Positions 32,471-44,532 of a stretch of DNA of 64,000 bases are shown here, one piece after another. Every line of letters starts with the position of its first letter. The stretch's first letter is position 1. Where the stretch lies: NCBI GenBank assembly GCA_001673575.1, contig LZME01000011.1:62001-126000 (forward strand), read 5' to 3'. The position numbers and the translations under genes are program-made. Under the pieces are notes generated by a model. It was not told where the DNA came from. It ran no database searches and was given only the letters and a program-made list of their open reading frames with translations. This stretch comes from Mycolicibacter heraklionensis (GTDB taxonomy: Bacteria; Actinomycetota; Actinomycetes; Mycobacteriales; Mycobacteriaceae).

Positions 32471-34116
32471 CCGATCCTCTCGGCGTGCTCGCGGGCCCGC
32501 TGGCGACGCTCCCGACGCTCGGCGGCGCTCACCGGCTTCATCGGCAGCGGGCTGGTGGTGACCTTGTGTCCGCGCACCAGCGGCAGGGTGAGCCGGAAGC
32601 AGGCCCCCTTGCCCGGCTCGCCCCAGGCCTCCAGCCGGCCCTGGTGCAGCCGAGCGTCCTCCACACTGATCGCCAGGCCCAACCCGGTCCCACCGGAGCG
32701 CCGCACCCGAGACGGGTCGGCGCGCCAGAACCGACTGAACACCAGTTTCTCCTCGCCCGGTCGCAAGCCCACGCCATGGTCGCGCACCGTGACGGCCACG
32801 GTGTCCTCGTCGGCGGCCATCCGAATCACCACCGGCTTGTGCTCGGCGTGATCGATGGCGTTGGCGATCAGGTTGCGCAGGATGCGCTCGACCCGGCGCG
32901 GATCGACCTCGGCGATCACCTGATCGCCGGGCATGTCCACCTTGAGCTGGACGTCGGCGTCGGCCGCCAAGTGCCCCACGTTCTCCAGGGCGCTGTTGAC
33001 CGTCGAACGCAGGTCCACCGACTCCACGGACAATTCGGCCACACCGGCGTCGTGCCGCGAGATCTCCAGCAGGTCGTTGAGCAGGGACTCGAACCGGTCC
33101 AGCTCGCTGACCAGCAGTTCCGTCGAGCGCCGCAGCGACGGCTCGAGGTCCTCGCTGTGATCGTGGATCAGGTCGGCGGCCATCCGCACGGTGGTCAACG
33201 GGGTGCGCAGTTCGTGGCTGACGTCGGAGGTGAACCGGCGCTGCAGGTTGCCGAACTCCTCGAGCTGGGTGATCTCACGCGAGAGGCTCTCGGCCATGTC
33301 GTTGAACGACACCGCCAGCCGGGCCATGTCGTCTTCGCCGCGCACCGGCATCCGTTCGGACAGATGGCCCTCGGCGAACCGCTCGGCGATCCGCGAAGCC
33401 GACCGCACCGGCAGCACCACCTGCCGCGACACCAGCAAAGCGATACCCGCCAGCAGCACCAGTAGCACCAGGCCGCCGGTGGCGATCGTGCCGCGCACCA
33501 TGCTGATCGTGTTGCGTTCGGTGCCCAGCGGATAGATCAGATACAGCTCCAGGTTGGTGATCCGCGACGTCGTCGGTGTCCCGATCACTAGCGCCGGACC
33601 CGAAAAGCCTTCGACGTGCACGGTCGCGTACTGGTAGCTGACCTGCCCGGCCTTGACGAATTCCCGCAGCGCGGCCGGAACCTGATCCACCGGCCCGGCA
33701 GTAGTCGCCGCGCGCGGCCCTTCGCCGGGCACCACCAGGACCGCGTCGAACGCGCCTGCCGTGCCGCTGCCGGCAGCCGGGTCGGTCTTGGACATCAGCG
33801 TGTTGCGAGCCAGCTGCAGACTCGACGTCAGCGAACGAGCCTCCTCACCGCCGACGATCCCACCGGCGGTGACCCGCGCCCGCACGATCTGCTCGGTGGC
33901 CGCACGGACCTTGACGTCGAGCACGCGGTCGGTGATCTGGCTGGTCAACACGAAACCCAGACCCAAGATCACCACCGCCGACATACCCAGCGTGAGCACC
34001 ACAACCCGCAGTTGCAGCGAACGACGCCAGGCGACCTGCACCGCACGGCGCAGTGTGTTCACACCGAGCAGCAGTGGACCCGACCGCCGGGGGCGCCGTT
34101 TGGAGCTGAAGATCAT
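32467..34116 (-). CDS. mtrB: Sensor histidine kinase MtrB
   Basis: A 549-residue sensor kinase. Two transmembrane helices (about 38-60 and 210-230) flank an extracytoplasmic domain. HAMP (about 230-285), HisKA with the phospho-acceptor His in [10 protein letters not shown], and HATPase (GTGLGLAI) follow. It phosphorylates MtrA. The C-terminal tail is basic ([16 protein letters not shown]). It is in an operon after mtrA (78-bp gap) and overlaps lpqB by 4 bp. Confidence 0.97.
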   Translation of the reverse strand: MIFSSKRRPRRSGPLLLGVNTLRRAVQVAWRRSLQLRVVVLTLGMSAVVILGLGFVLTSQITDRVLDVKVRAATEQIVRARVTAGGIVGGEEARSLTSSLQLARNTLMSKTDPAAGSGTAGAFDAVLVVPGEGPRAATTAGPVDQVPAALREFVKAGQVSYQYATVHVEGFSGPALVIGTPTTSRITNLELYLIYPLGTERNTISMVRGTIATGGLVLLVLLAGIALLVSRQVVLPVRSASRIAERFAEGHLSERMPVRGEDDMARLAVSFNDMAESLSREITQLEEFGNLQRRFTSDVSHELRTPLTTVRMAADLIHDHSEDLEPSLRRSTELLVSELDRFESLLNDLLEISRHDAGVAELSVESVDLRSTVNSALENVGHLAADADVQLKVDMPGDQVIAEVDPRRVERILRNLIANAIDHAEHKPVVIRMAADEDTVAVTVRDHGVGLRPGEEKLVFSRFWRADPSRVRRSGGTGLGLAISVEDARLHQGRLEAWGEPGKGACFRLTLPLVRGHKVTTSPLPMKPVSAAERRERRQRAREHAERIG

Positions 34117-34194
34117 TGGCGCTTCTCCTCAGCCTCGCTGGCGCTCGGCATCGTCGAAGACGCGAAGATCACCGCAGCTGCTCCCCGGTGGGGA

Positions 34195-34881
34195 TCACGG
34201 AGGTCCGGCCTTGTAACCCACTCCTCGGACGGTCAGCACCACAGTCGGGTTCTCCGGGTCTTGCTCCACCTTGGCCCGCAGGCGCTGGACGTGCACGTTC
34301 ACCAGTCGGGTGTCCGCCGGGTGACGATATCCCCAGACCTGTTCGAGAAGCACCTCACGAGTAAACACCTGCCGCGGTTTGCGTGCCAGCGCCACCAGCA
34401 GGTCGAACTCCAACGGGGTCAGCGAAATCTGCTCACCCGCCCGGCTCACCTTGTGCGCCGGCACGTCGATGTCGATGTCGGCGATCGAGAGCATCTCGGC
34501 CGGCTCGTCGTCGTTGCGGCGCAGCCGGGCCCGCACCCGCGCCACCAGCTCCTTGGGCTTGAACGGCTTCATGATGTAGTCGTCGGCGCCCGACTCCAGC
34601 CCGAGCACCACGTCGACGGTGTCGGTCTTTGCGGTCAGCATCACGATCGGGACACCGGAGTCCTTACGCAGCACCCGACAGACATCGATGCCGTTCATAC
34701 CGGGCAGCATCAGGTCCAGCAGCACCAGATCGGGCCGAAGCTCGTGCACCGCGGTGAGCGCCTGGGTGCCGTCACCGACGACCGCGGTGTCGAAACCCTC
34801 CCCACGCAACACGATGGTGAGCATCTCGGCCAGCGACGCGTCGTCGTCGACGACAAGAATCCTTTGCCTCATGGCGTACAT
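34195..34881 (-). CDS. mtrA: Response regulator MtrA
   Basis: A 228-residue OmpR-type response regulator essential in mycobacteria. The receiver has DDD near residue 11-13, the phospho-acceptor in LLDLMLPGMNG and the Lys in MKPFKPKE. The winged-helix DNA-binding domain ends GYRHPADTRLVNVHVQRLR and VRGVGYKAGPP, nearly as in M. tuberculosis. The start at 34881 gives MYAMRQRILVVDDD; a start three codons later is possible. It controls dnaA, ripA and other cell-cycle genes. Confidence 0.97.
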   Translation of the reverse strand: MYAMRQRILVVDDDASLAEMLTIVLRGEGFDTAVVGDGTQALTAVHELRPDLVLLDLMLPGMNGIDVCRVLRKDSGVPIVMLTAKTDTVDVVLGLESGADDYIMKPFKPKELVARVRARLRRNDDEPAEMLSIADIDIDVPAHKVSRAGEQISLTPLEFDLLVALARKPRQVFTREVLLEQVWGYRHPADTRLVNVHVQRLRAKVEQDPENPTVVLTVRGVGYKAGPP

Positions 34882-34933
34882 GGTGTCACCAGATCGAGAT
34901 AAAACGTGGCTATCACACGCGCGTTTCGCAGAG

Positions 34934-35563
34934 TTACCCGCGCATTTCGGCCGCCAGAGCAGCCGCATCGACCGTCGGGCCGACTACCTGCCAGCGTCCA
35001 GCAAACCCAGCGTGGGCCAACCCTCGATACACCTCGCCGGTGCGGCGCTGCAGACCGTCGTCGCGCTCGTAGCTGTCCCGGGAGCGCGTGGCGTCGTGCG
35101 CCTCGCGGTGCCGGGCCCGTTGCGCGGCGAGTTCGGTGGGCACGTCGAGCAGCACCTGCCAGTCCGGGGCGGGCAGCGAGAGCCGCTCGAATTCCAGCCG
35201 GCGCACCCAGCCCACCATCTCCCCGCCGGCGTCCTGGTGCAGCCGAGCGGCACTGTAGGCGGCGCTGGAGGCGACGTACCGGTCCAGGATCACCACGTCG
35301 TTTCCGCGGCACAGGGCGTCGATCTCGTCCTTGGCACCAGCGCGGTCCAGCGCGAACAACATCGCCATCGCATACACCGAGTCGGCCAGATCGCCGTGCT
35401 GTCCGCGCAGCGCCTCGGCGGCCACGTCGGCGGTCACCGACACGCCGTAGCGCGGGAACGCCAACGTGGCCACCGACTGGCCGGCCCCCTCGAAGGCCGT
35501 GCGCAACCCTTGGGCCAGGGTGTTCTTGCCGGCGCCGTCAACGCCTTCGATCGCGATCAGCAC
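34934..35563 (-). CDS. tmk: Thymidylate kinase
   Basis: A 209-residue dTMP kinase that makes dTDP for DNA synthesis. The P-loop is GVDGAGKNT (residues 7-15), the DRY-type motif ILDRYVASSAAYS lies near residue 93, and the LID region is short, without the Arg-rich loop of the E. coli enzyme, as in the mycobacterial form. It starts MLIAIEGVDGAGK. It is upstream of mtrA by 52 bp and probably co-transcribed with it. Confidence 0.95.
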   Translation of the reverse strand: MLIAIEGVDGAGKNTLAQGLRTAFEGAGQSVATLAFPRYGVSVTADVAAEALRGQHGDLADSVYAMAMLFALDRAGAKDEIDALCRGNDVVILDRYVASSAAYSAARLHQDAGGEMVGWVRRLEFERLSLPAPDWQVLLDVPTELAAQRARHREAHDATRSRDSYERDDGLQRRTGEVYRGLAHAGFAGRWQVVGPTVDAAALAAEMRG

Positions 35564-35586
35564 GGTACGGGCTCACCCACCCCCGC

Positions 35587-35642
35587 GAGCAGTCGCGAAA
35601 GCCCCCAATTTCGCGCGGAAATGGGGGCTTTCACGACTGCTC
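35587..35642 (-). terminator. Long inverted repeat between sahH and tmk
   Basis: Arms 35587-35611 and 35619-35642 pair over almost their full length (GAGCAGTCG, then AAAGCCCCCAATTT opposite AAATGGGGGCTTT), with a few mismatches and a 7-nt loop. The hairpin lies just after the sahH stop and before the tmk start. It likely terminates sahH transcripts or attenuates read-through into tmk-mtrAB-lpqB. Confidence 0.65.
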
Positions 35643-35652
35643 GGCGGAAAGA

Positions 35653-37110
<1,458 letters not shown>

Positions 37111-37186
37111 CAGTACGCCCCCGTTAGGTTCGGTGAATTGGCTCCGCTACAAGCTACCGGCGCAGGCCAAAGTCTGCTCGGCCGGG

Positions 37187-37792
37187 TCATTCGGCGTCGA
37201 CGACGCCGTAGGTCTGTGCCGCGGGGGTGAACAGTCGCGCCAAGTCGGCAGCCACGTCGTGGTCGGCTTCGGGAGGCATGGAGACATAGCTCATGGCCAG
37301 CCGCACGACGGCCCGGGCCAGGATTCCGGCGTCGTCCTCGCTGACCTTGACCCAGCTGTGCATGAACGACGACGTCAGCCGCGCTGAGCTGCGGGTGATG
37401 ATCGGGCCGCTGTCGGTGGTGATGATCTGCAACAGGTCCGGCTTGGCGGCCCCGGTCAGCAGCGAGATCACCAGCGGGTCGGCGGCCGAATCGGAGAAGA
37501 AGGACCGGAATCCCTCCAAGAACGCGGCGTGGATGTCGCCGACGTTGTTGGACATGGCCCTGTCCACGGCGTCGACCAGGCGGTCGGCCAGCCTGATCGC
37601 ATAGCCCTGCGCCAATCCCTGGCGCGAGCCGAATTCGTTGTAGATCGTCTGCCTGCTGACCCCGGCTGCCTCGGCCACCGCGGCCAGCGTGATCGATGAC
37701 CAGTCCCGCCGGGTCAGCAGTTCCCGCATCGCGTCGAGCACCGAGTCGCGCAGCAGCGCCCGGGAGGCCTCGGCGTAAGGGATGCGTTTCAC
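37187..37792 (-). CDS. TetR family regulator (Rv3249c/AlkX-like)
   Basis: A 201-residue TetR-type repressor. The helix-turn-helix is in ITLAAVAEAAGVSRQTIYNEFGSRQGL (about 35-60, read in overlapping parts). Its place next to sahH matches Rv3249c, the regulator of the alkB-rubAB alkane hydroxylase genes. Those genes are absent here, and a class III cyclase gene is divergent instead. A palindrome between the two starts is the likely operator. Its present ligand and targets are unknown. Confidence 0.85.
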   Translation of the reverse strand: MKRIPYAEASRALLRDSVLDAMRELLTRRDWSSITLAAVAEAAGVSRQTIYNEFGSRQGLAQGYAIRLADRLVDAVDRAMSNNVGDIHAAFLEGFRSFFSDSAADPLVISLLTGAAKPDLLQIITTDSGPIITRSSARLTSSFMHSWVKVSEDDAGILARAVVRLAMSYVSMPPEADHDVAADLARLFTPAAQTYGVVDAE

Positions 37793-37842
37793 CGTCGTCA
37801 GGTTAGCGCTTGCCCCTCGTCATCCCGCAGATCCGTATAACT

Positions 37843-37861
37843 TGAGTGCACAACGCACTCA
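37843..37861. promoter_or_regulatory. Palindromic TetR-type operator
   Basis: TGAGTGC and GCACTCA form perfect 7-bp arms around ACAAC, between the divergent tetR and cyclase genes. TATAAC just upstream (37836-37841) looks like a -10 hexamer. The arrangement suggests autoregulation and control of the cyclase operon. Confidence 0.6.
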
Positions 37862-37864
37862 GGG

Positions 37865-39448
37865 ATGGGCACGACCGCGATGACGACTGCAGGTTCGGGC
37901 GCAGGCGCGCGGCCGCGTACCGCTGTCCGCGTTCGCGACTACGCGGCCGGTCTGGCCTTCGCCCACCTGCTGACCAGCGCCGAGGCGATCGCGGTGGTGG
38001 TGTCGCTCAACGGTGAAACCCCACTGACCGACTCCACCTTGCTGTCGGTGCCCAACCTGGTGCTGGTGGCGGTACTGGTAACGCTGGGGACGCTGTCCGT
38101 CGTCGCCGCGGGCAGCGCCAGCATCGCGCCGTCCGTGCGCTGGTACACCGCAGGGGCGCCGCCCGACCGCGGGCAACGCCGCTCGGCCATCAACATCCTG
38201 CGCCGGCAGTCGGTGATAGTGCTCGGGACGTGGCTGATCGGCGGGGCGATCGGCATGGCCGCGATCCACTCCCACAACATGGGACTGATCGTGCTGCTCG
38301 GCACGATCATCGTGTTCGGGGGTACCGCATCGCTGAGCACCAGCATGTTGTTCACCCAACGCACATTTCGGCCGATCGTGGCCGCGGCCTGGCAGGGGTC
38401 CGACGTCCGCGCGACCGCCCCCGGCGTACTGGCCCGCCTGGTGACCATGTGGTTCATCACCTGTGCGATGCCTTCGGCGGCCATCATCGCGCTCATCGTC
38501 TGCCGGCAGATGGGCTGGATCATCGACCCGGACTCGTCGGTGGAGATCCCGGTGCTGGTGCTGTGTGTGGTGGCGGTGCTGCTCGGGGTGCGCGCCATGA
38601 TCCTGGTGTCCCGATCGATCTCCGACCCGGTCGGCGAAGTCGTCAACGCGATGGCCCGGGTCGAGCGCGGCGAGATGACCACGTCGGTCGGCGTCTACGA
38701 ACAGTCCGAGATCGGGCGGCTGCAAACCGGATTCAATCGCATGGTGGCCGGCCTTGCCGAACGCGACAGGCTCCAGGACCTGTTCGGTCGCCACGTCGGC
38801 TCCGATGTCGCCCGGCTGGCCGTCGAGCAGGATCTCGCGCTCGCCGGCTCGGTCCAGGAGGCGGCGATCCTGTTCATCGATCTGGTGGGCTCCACCGAAC
38901 TGGCGGCCACCCATCCGCCCGACGAGGTCGCCGGCGTGCTCAACGACTTCTTCCGCATCGTGGTGGACGCCGTCGACGCACAGCGCGGTTCGATCAACAA
39001 GTTTCAAGGCGATGCGGCACTGGCGGTGTTCGGCGCTCCGGTCCCCTCCGTTCACGCGGCCACGGCGGCGCTGGCCACTGCTCGCAGCCTGATCGCCCGG
39101 CTTCGCCGGCTGCCGTTGGTGGACTTCGGGATCGGGGTGTCGGCGGGGCCGGTGTTCGCCGGCAACATCGGCAGCGAGAACCGTTACGAGTACACGGTGG
39201 TCGGCGACGCCGTCAATGAGGCCGCGCGGCTGGCCGACCGCGCCAAGGCCGTCCCGGCCCGGGTGTTGTGTTCGGCGACCGCGCTGGAACGCGCCGACCA
39301 CGACGAGCGGGCGCGCTGGGCGCACTACGGTTCGGCGACGTTGCGCGGCCGCACGCAGCCCACCGAAATGTCGATGCCGATCACCGAGCCTGCGACCTGG
39401 GGTGACCCGGCTGCTGGGCACGTGCCAGACTCCGAGCATGGCTTATGA
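37865..39448 (+). CDS. Membrane adenylate cyclase with HAMP domain
   Basis: A 527-residue class III cyclase of the Rv1318c/Rv1319c/Rv1320c/Rv3645 type. Six membrane helices (about 25-260) are followed by HAMP (about 250-310) and the catalytic domain (about 330-505). Catalytic residues are visible: metal Asp in LFIDLVGSTE, Lys-Gly-Asp region INKFQGDAALAVFG, and VVGDAVNEAARLADRAK with the Asn-Arg transition-state pair. The product is predicted to be cAMP. The ATG at 37865 lies only 3 bp after the TetR palindrome; a start at 37880 is equally possible. The gene leads a four-gene set with two hydrolases and a thioesterase. Confidence 0.88.
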   Translation: MGTTAMTTAGSGAGARPRTAVRVRDYAAGLAFAHLLTSAEAIAVVVSLNGETPLTDSTLLSVPNLVLVAVLVTLGTLSVVAAGSASIAPSVRWYTAGAPPDRGQRRSAINILRRQSVIVLGTWLIGGAIGMAAIHSHNMGLIVLLGTIIVFGGTASLSTSMLFTQRTFRPIVAAAWQGSDVRATAPGVLARLVTMWFITCAMPSAAIIALIVCRQMGWIIDPDSSVEIPVLVLCVVAVLLGVRAMILVSRSISDPVGEVVNAMARVERGEMTTSVGVYEQSEIGRLQTGFNRMVAGLAERDRLQDLFGRHVGSDVARLAVEQDLALAGSVQEAAILFIDLVGSTELAATHPPDEVAGVLNDFFRIVVDAVDAQRGSINKFQGDAALAVFGAPVPSVHAATAALATARSLIARLRRLPLVDFGIGVSAGPVFAGNIGSENRYEYTVVGDAVNEAARLADRAKAVPARVLCSATALERADHDERARWAHYGSATLRGRTQPTEMSMPITEPATWGDPAAGHVPDSEHGL

Positions 39449-40358
39449 CATCGCCCGTCCTCAGATGGAGGGGAACATCGCCGTCGGCGAGGACCGTCAG
39501 CTCGGCTTCGCCGAATTCGGCGCACCACAGGGCCGGGCGATGTTCTGGTTGCACGGCACGCCCGGCGCCCGCCGGCAGATTCCCGTCGAGGCACGGCTGT
39601 ACGCCACCGAAGCCAACATCCGCCTGATCGGGGTGGACCGGCCCGGTATCGGTTCCTCGACCCCGTTCCAGTACGAGACGGTGTCTCAGTTCGCCGACGA
39701 CCTGCGCACCGTTGCCGACACGCTCGGGATCGACAAGATGGCGGTCATCGGACTCTCCGGTGGCGGCCCCTACACGCTGGCGTGCGCGGCGGCCATGCCT
39801 AAGCGGGTGGTGGCGGCCGGCGTGCTGGGCGGCGTCGCCCCGGCGGTAGGCCCCGAGGCCATCGACAGCAACCTGATGCGGCTGGCCCGGCTCGCCGAGC
39901 CGGTACTCGACCACGCCGGACGACCGATCAGCGTGCTGGCCGCCGGACTGATCCGAATGATCCGGCCGGTCGCGTCGCCGGCGCTGGAGCTCTACGCACG
40001 GCTCTCCCCCGAGGGCGACCGCGAGATGCTGTCTCGCCCGGAGTTCAAGGCCATGTTCCTCGATGACCTGCTCAACGGTTCCCGCAAGCAGCTCGCCGCG
40101 CCTATCGCCGATGCCGTCCTGTTCGCCCGCCCCTGGGGCTTCCGGCTTGCCGACATCAAGGTTCCGGTGCACTGGTGGCACGGCGACGCCGACCACATCG
40201 TCCCGTTCTCGCACGGCAAGCACGCGGTGGCGCTGCTTCCCGACGCCAGGCTCTACCCGATTCCCGGGGAGAGCCACCTGGCGGGATTGGGCCGCGCCGA
40301 AGAGATTCTGTGCACCTTGCTGCAGGCCTGGGACGAGGCGGGCGAGCCGACGCCATGA
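39438..40358 (+). CDS. Alpha/beta hydrolase
   Basis: A 306-residue alpha/beta hydrolase. The oxyanion HGTPGARRQ is near residue 37, the nucleophile elbow GLSGGG near residue 106, with catalytic Asp and His in HGDADHIVPF and ESHLAG. The ATG at 39438 lies inside the 3' end of the cyclase gene; the upstream frame has no hydrolase similarity. It overlaps the thioesterase gene by 4 bp. Esterase or lipase substrate unknown. Confidence 0.85.
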   Translation: MAYDIARPQMEGNIAVGEDRQLGFAEFGAPQGRAMFWLHGTPGARRQIPVEARLYATEANIRLIGVDRPGIGSSTPFQYETVSQFADDLRTVADTLGIDKMAVIGLSGGGPYTLACAAAMPKRVVAAGVLGGVAPAVGPEAIDSNLMRLARLAEPVLDHAGRPISVLAAGLIRMIRPVASPALELYARLSPEGDREMLSRPEFKAMFLDDLLNGSRKQLAAPIADAVLFARPWGFRLADIKVPVHWWHGDADHIVPFSHGKHAVALLPDARLYPIPGESHLAGLGRAEEILCTLLQAWDEAGEPTP

Positions 40359-40750
40359 CCGCGCCGCAATCGATCCGGGAGTTGTTCGACCAACTCGGTC
40401 TGCAGGAGGCGCCGTCGGCCGACGGCACGCTGACACTGCAGATGCCGGTCGACGAACGGGTGGTCAACACGTCCGGCGGGCTGCAGGGCGGATTGATCGC
40501 CACCATGGCCGACGTGGCGGCCGGACAGCTCGCCGCGCGCAGCACGCAGTTCGGCAACGGCATTGCCACGACAGATCTGTTCATCCGCTACCTGCGGCCG
40601 ATCAAGGTCGGGCCGGCCCGGGCCGTCGCGTCCATCCTGCGCACCGGCCGGCTTTCGGTGGTGGCCCAGGTCGACATCTACCGAGGCGACGACGATCAGC
40701 TGGCGGCCACCGCGACGGTGAACTTCGCCGCCATCGAGCTGCCTGGCTGA
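40355..40750 (+). CDS. Hotdog-fold thioesterase (PaaI/4HBT family)
   Basis: A 131-residue hotdog protein. The motif NTSGGLQGGLIATMADVAAG (about 36-55) is the PaaI-type active-site region with Asp as the probable base, followed by TTDLFIRYLRP. It likely hydrolyses an acyl-CoA. ATGA overlap with the hydrolase gene shows translational coupling. It resembles PaaI-like thioesterases involved in aromatic or fatty acyl-CoA turnover. Confidence 0.87.
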   Translation: MTAPQSIRELFDQLGLQEAPSADGTLTLQMPVDERVVNTSGGLQGGLIATMADVAAGQLAARSTQFGNGIATTDLFIRYLRPIKVGPARAVASILRTGRLSVVAQVDIYRGDDDQLAATATVNFAAIELPG

Positions 40751-40758
40751 ACTCGCTC

Positions 40759-41523
40759 ATGTCGGTAGTGCTGGTGCACGGCAACCCGGAATCGGATGCG
40801 ATCTGGGACCCCCTGGTCGATGCCCTCGACCGTCGAGATGTCGTACGGCTGTCACCGCCGGGATTCGGTGCCCCACTGCCGCAACACTTCTCAGCGAGCT
40901 ACCTGGCCTACCGCGACTGGCTCGAAAGTGAGCTCGAAGCCCTCGGCGGCCCGGATGAGCCGATCGACCTTGTCGGGCACGACTGGGGCGGCGTCCATGT
41001 CGTCAATCTGGCGATGCATCGCCCGGAGCTGGTGCGCAGTTGGACCACCGACATCATCGGTGTGTTCGACCCGGACTACGTCTGGCCCGAGACCGCCCAA
41101 ATCTGGCGCACCCCCGGAAAGGGCGAACGGCTGGTCGCGAAGATGCTCGGCGGGACAGTGGCAGACCGAACCGCGCTGTGGTCGGCCACGCTGCCGACAG
41201 ACATCGCCAAGTCGATGGCGCAGGCACAGGGCCCGGAGATGGGGCGGGCAACCCTGCTGCTGTATCGCTCGGTGGAAGGCCCCGGCGCGATGGCGCAGAC
41301 CGGCGGCGGGCTGGAGCGCGCGCGTGCCCGTCCGGGCCTTTCGCTGCTGGCCACCGGCGATCCCTATGTCGGATCCGAGGAGATCCGGCGACGCGCGGCG
41401 CAGCGGGCCGGCGCGCATACCGAAGTGCTCGACGGGCTTGGCCACTGGTGGATGACCCAGGATCCGGTCCGCGGCGCGGCCGCGCTCACGTCGTTCTGGG
41501 AGTCCGTCGCCGAATCCCGGTGA
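40759..41523 (+). CDS. Alpha/beta hydrolase with Asp nucleophile (epoxide hydrolase/dehalogenase-like)
   Basis: A 254-residue alpha/beta hydrolase. HGNPES at residues 7-12 supplies the oxyanion loop, and the nucleophile elbow GHDWGG (about 77-82) has Asp in place of Ser, as in epoxide hydrolases and haloalkane dehalogenases. The catalytic His is probably in [11 protein letters not shown]. The ATG at 40759 lies 8 bp after the thioesterase stop; upstream in-frame starts run into that gene. It is the last gene of the cyclase operon and is followed by a hairpin. Confidence 0.85.
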   Translation: MSVVLVHGNPESDAIWDPLVDALDRRDVVRLSPPGFGAPLPQHFSASYLAYRDWLESELEALGGPDEPIDLVGHDWGGVHVVNLAMHRPELVRSWTTDIIGVFDPDYVWPETAQIWRTPGKGERLVAKMLGGTVADRTALWSATLPTDIAKSMAQAQGPEMGRATLLLYRSVEGPGAMAQTGGGLERARARPGLSLLATGDPYVGSEEIRRRAAQRAGAHTEVLDGLGHWWMTQDPVRGAAALTSFWESVAESR

Positions 41524-41526
41524 CTC

Positions 41527-41551
41527 AGTCCGGCGTGGCCAGCGCCGGACT
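41527..41551 (+). terminator. Hairpin after the hydrolase operon
   Basis: Perfect 9-bp arms (AGTCCGGCG, 41527-41535; CGCCGGACT, 41543-41551) with a 7-nt loop, 4 bp after the stop codon of the last hydrolase gene. It separates the cyclase operon from the zinc-regulated gene downstream. Confidence 0.65.
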
Positions 41552-41626
41552 TGCACGCCCTTCCAACGGTTTCGGCCGGTGCCGAGGGCGGTGTCGAACA
41601 TGCCCGGAGCACCCCCTCATCGCTTA

Positions 41627-41655
41627 TTGACAATGATTTTCATTATCGATAAGTT
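41627..41655 (+). promoter_or_regulatory. Sigma-A type promoter overlapped by a Zur box
   Basis: TTGACA (41627-41632), a 17-bp spacer and TAAGTT (41650-41655) form a good promoter. The dyad at 41628-41648 (TGACAATGATTTTCATTATC plus one base) fits the mycobacterial Zur consensus TGAnAATGATTnTCATTnTCA at all but the last position. Zn-Zur binding would cover the promoter and repress the gene when zinc is plentiful. It lies 150 bp upstream of the glycine-rich protein start. Confidence 0.8.
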
Positions 41656-41797
41656 CTGGCACAGGTTGCTCGAAGCGTTCCAAGGACAAAACCCTGATCT
41701 GGCGCCCCCGCGCCCAGCACCTGCCGCCCGCAGTCAACGAACGCTTCTTTCGGCCGCCCGATTTGGCTTCGGATACAACGCAAATGAAGGAGTACAC

Positions 41798-43342
<1,545 letters not shown>

Positions 43343-43362
43343 CATCGGAAGAGAGGCAATGC

Positions 43363-43400
43363 GCAAGCGCTCGGCTGGGATGTCTCAGCCGAGCGCTTGC
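43363..43400. terminator. Strong hairpin between convergent genes
   Basis: Perfect 15-bp arms (43363-43377 and 43386-43400) with an 8-nt loop, between the stop codons of the glycine-rich protein and the Csb1-like gene. It is probably a bidirectional terminator. Confidence 0.85.
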
Positions 43401-43453
43401 CGCTCTGACACCTGTGTCGGTACCCGGCTTCTTCGGAGCCAAACAGGCCCGCC

Positions 43454-44527
43454 TCAGTTGGGCGTGGTCAGCCGACTCTCTATAAAGTGCGGCAACCGAA
43501 ACCGCCGAGGCGCATGCATGATCGGTGTGTCCTGCGGCGCTCCGCCGTTCTGGGCGGCGGTGTAGGCCGCGGAGTTACCGGTGACGTGCAGCACCTGGCC
43601 ACGCCAGGCGATGTCGGCCTCCCGGTAGGCCTCCACCAGAGCCCGCTCCAGCAGCTCGTCAGCCTCGGCGATCGACAATGCGGCCAACTCGACGAATTCC
43701 CCATCGCGGGCATCGAGTTTGAGCGCGGTGGGGCCGGTTTCCACCAGGTCGCAGTTGGCTCGGATGCTCAGTTCGGCGTTGGAACGCGCCAGCCCGGCCA
43801 GTGCGTAGGCTGCCAGCAGCACACGGCCCGCCTCATCGCCGGCCGGACCGCAGTCGAACCGCAGCTGCCGCAGCGCGGCGAAGCTGAGCACCTGGGTGCG
43901 GATAATCCGGCTGCAGCACACTCCGGTGTCGGACACCGCGCGAGGATCCGCCGATGCACCGTCGACAAGTACGCCGATGATCTCACCAGACAGCACTCCG
44001 CGGAAACGGCTTTGACCGGTGCCCAGGGCGGCGTCGATCGCACCGAAGATCAGGCTGCCGGGGCTCAGTTCCAGCAGCGCGCGAGCGTTGTCCGGTGTGC
44101 TCTCGCGGGCCACACGGTAGGCGGGGTGTGCGATCGCGGGCTTGCCGTCGATGGAGCCGGTAAGAAAGTGCCCGTCGAAAATGCGTTGCGGCAGTTCGAG
44201 GTCGGTGTAGACCAACCGTCCGCCCTCGTAGGAGACCTCCATCCGCGGCACCCGGCTCAGCAGCGGATGTTGGGCGTGGATGCCCTGCAGGATCGCCGCT
44301 TCCACGCGCTGGACCTGGCTCTGGTTGTCATCGATGAGCACCGTCGCCGTCGGTTCCCCGTCGATCAGCCGGGTCTCGACGGCCGACGCCGAGCGCCCGG
44401 CGCGAGGAGCCGGGCTGACCGCGGCGTGCGGTCCTCCGGCCGGCGCCAGCTCGGTGGACACGGTCAAGGTGCTGCCGCCGCCGGCCTGGCAGGCGGCGAC
44501 AAGCTGCGGAAAGGAAAGTTTGGACAA
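43454..44527 (-). CDS. Orphan Csb1/Cas7-like protein (type I-G CRISPR family, GSU0053)
   Basis: A 357-residue protein that resembles Csb1, the Cas7 backbone subunit of type I-G (formerly I-U) CRISPR effectors. Family-like blocks are QVQRVEAAIL, LPQRIFDGHFL, LSPGSLIFGAID, SRFRGVLSGEIIG, VLSFAALRQLRFD and VLLAAYALAGLA. No other cas gene and no CRISPR array is in the window. The TTG at 44527 with AGAAAGG 8 nt upstream is preferred; a TTG at 44536 overlaps the CDF stop. It is the last gene of a manA-CDF-csb1 run. Whether it binds RNA here is unknown. The call rests on motif recognition alone. Confidence 0.65.
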   Translation of the reverse strand: MSKLSFPQLVAACQAGGGSTLTVSTELAPAGGPHAAVSPAPRAGRSASAVETRLIDGEPTATVLIDDNQSQVQRVEAAILQGIHAQHPLLSRVPRMEVSYEGGRLVYTDLELPQRIFDGHFLTGSIDGKPAIAHPAYRVARESTPDNARALLELSPGSLIFGAIDAALGTGQSRFRGVLSGEIIGVLVDGASADPRAVSDTGVCCSRIIRTQVLSFAALRQLRFDCGPAGDEAGRVLLAAYALAGLARSNAELSIRANCDLVETGPTALKLDARDGEFVELAALSIAEADELLERALVEAYREADIAWRGQVLHVTGNSAAYTAAQNGGAPQDTPIMHAPRRFRLPHFIESRLTTPN

Positions 44528-44532
44528 AGCGA

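Noticed and set aside
37111..37186. SAH riboswitch upstream of sahH
   Set aside because: The 76-bp leader to the tetR stop shows no conserved SAH aptamer pairing that I can recognise.
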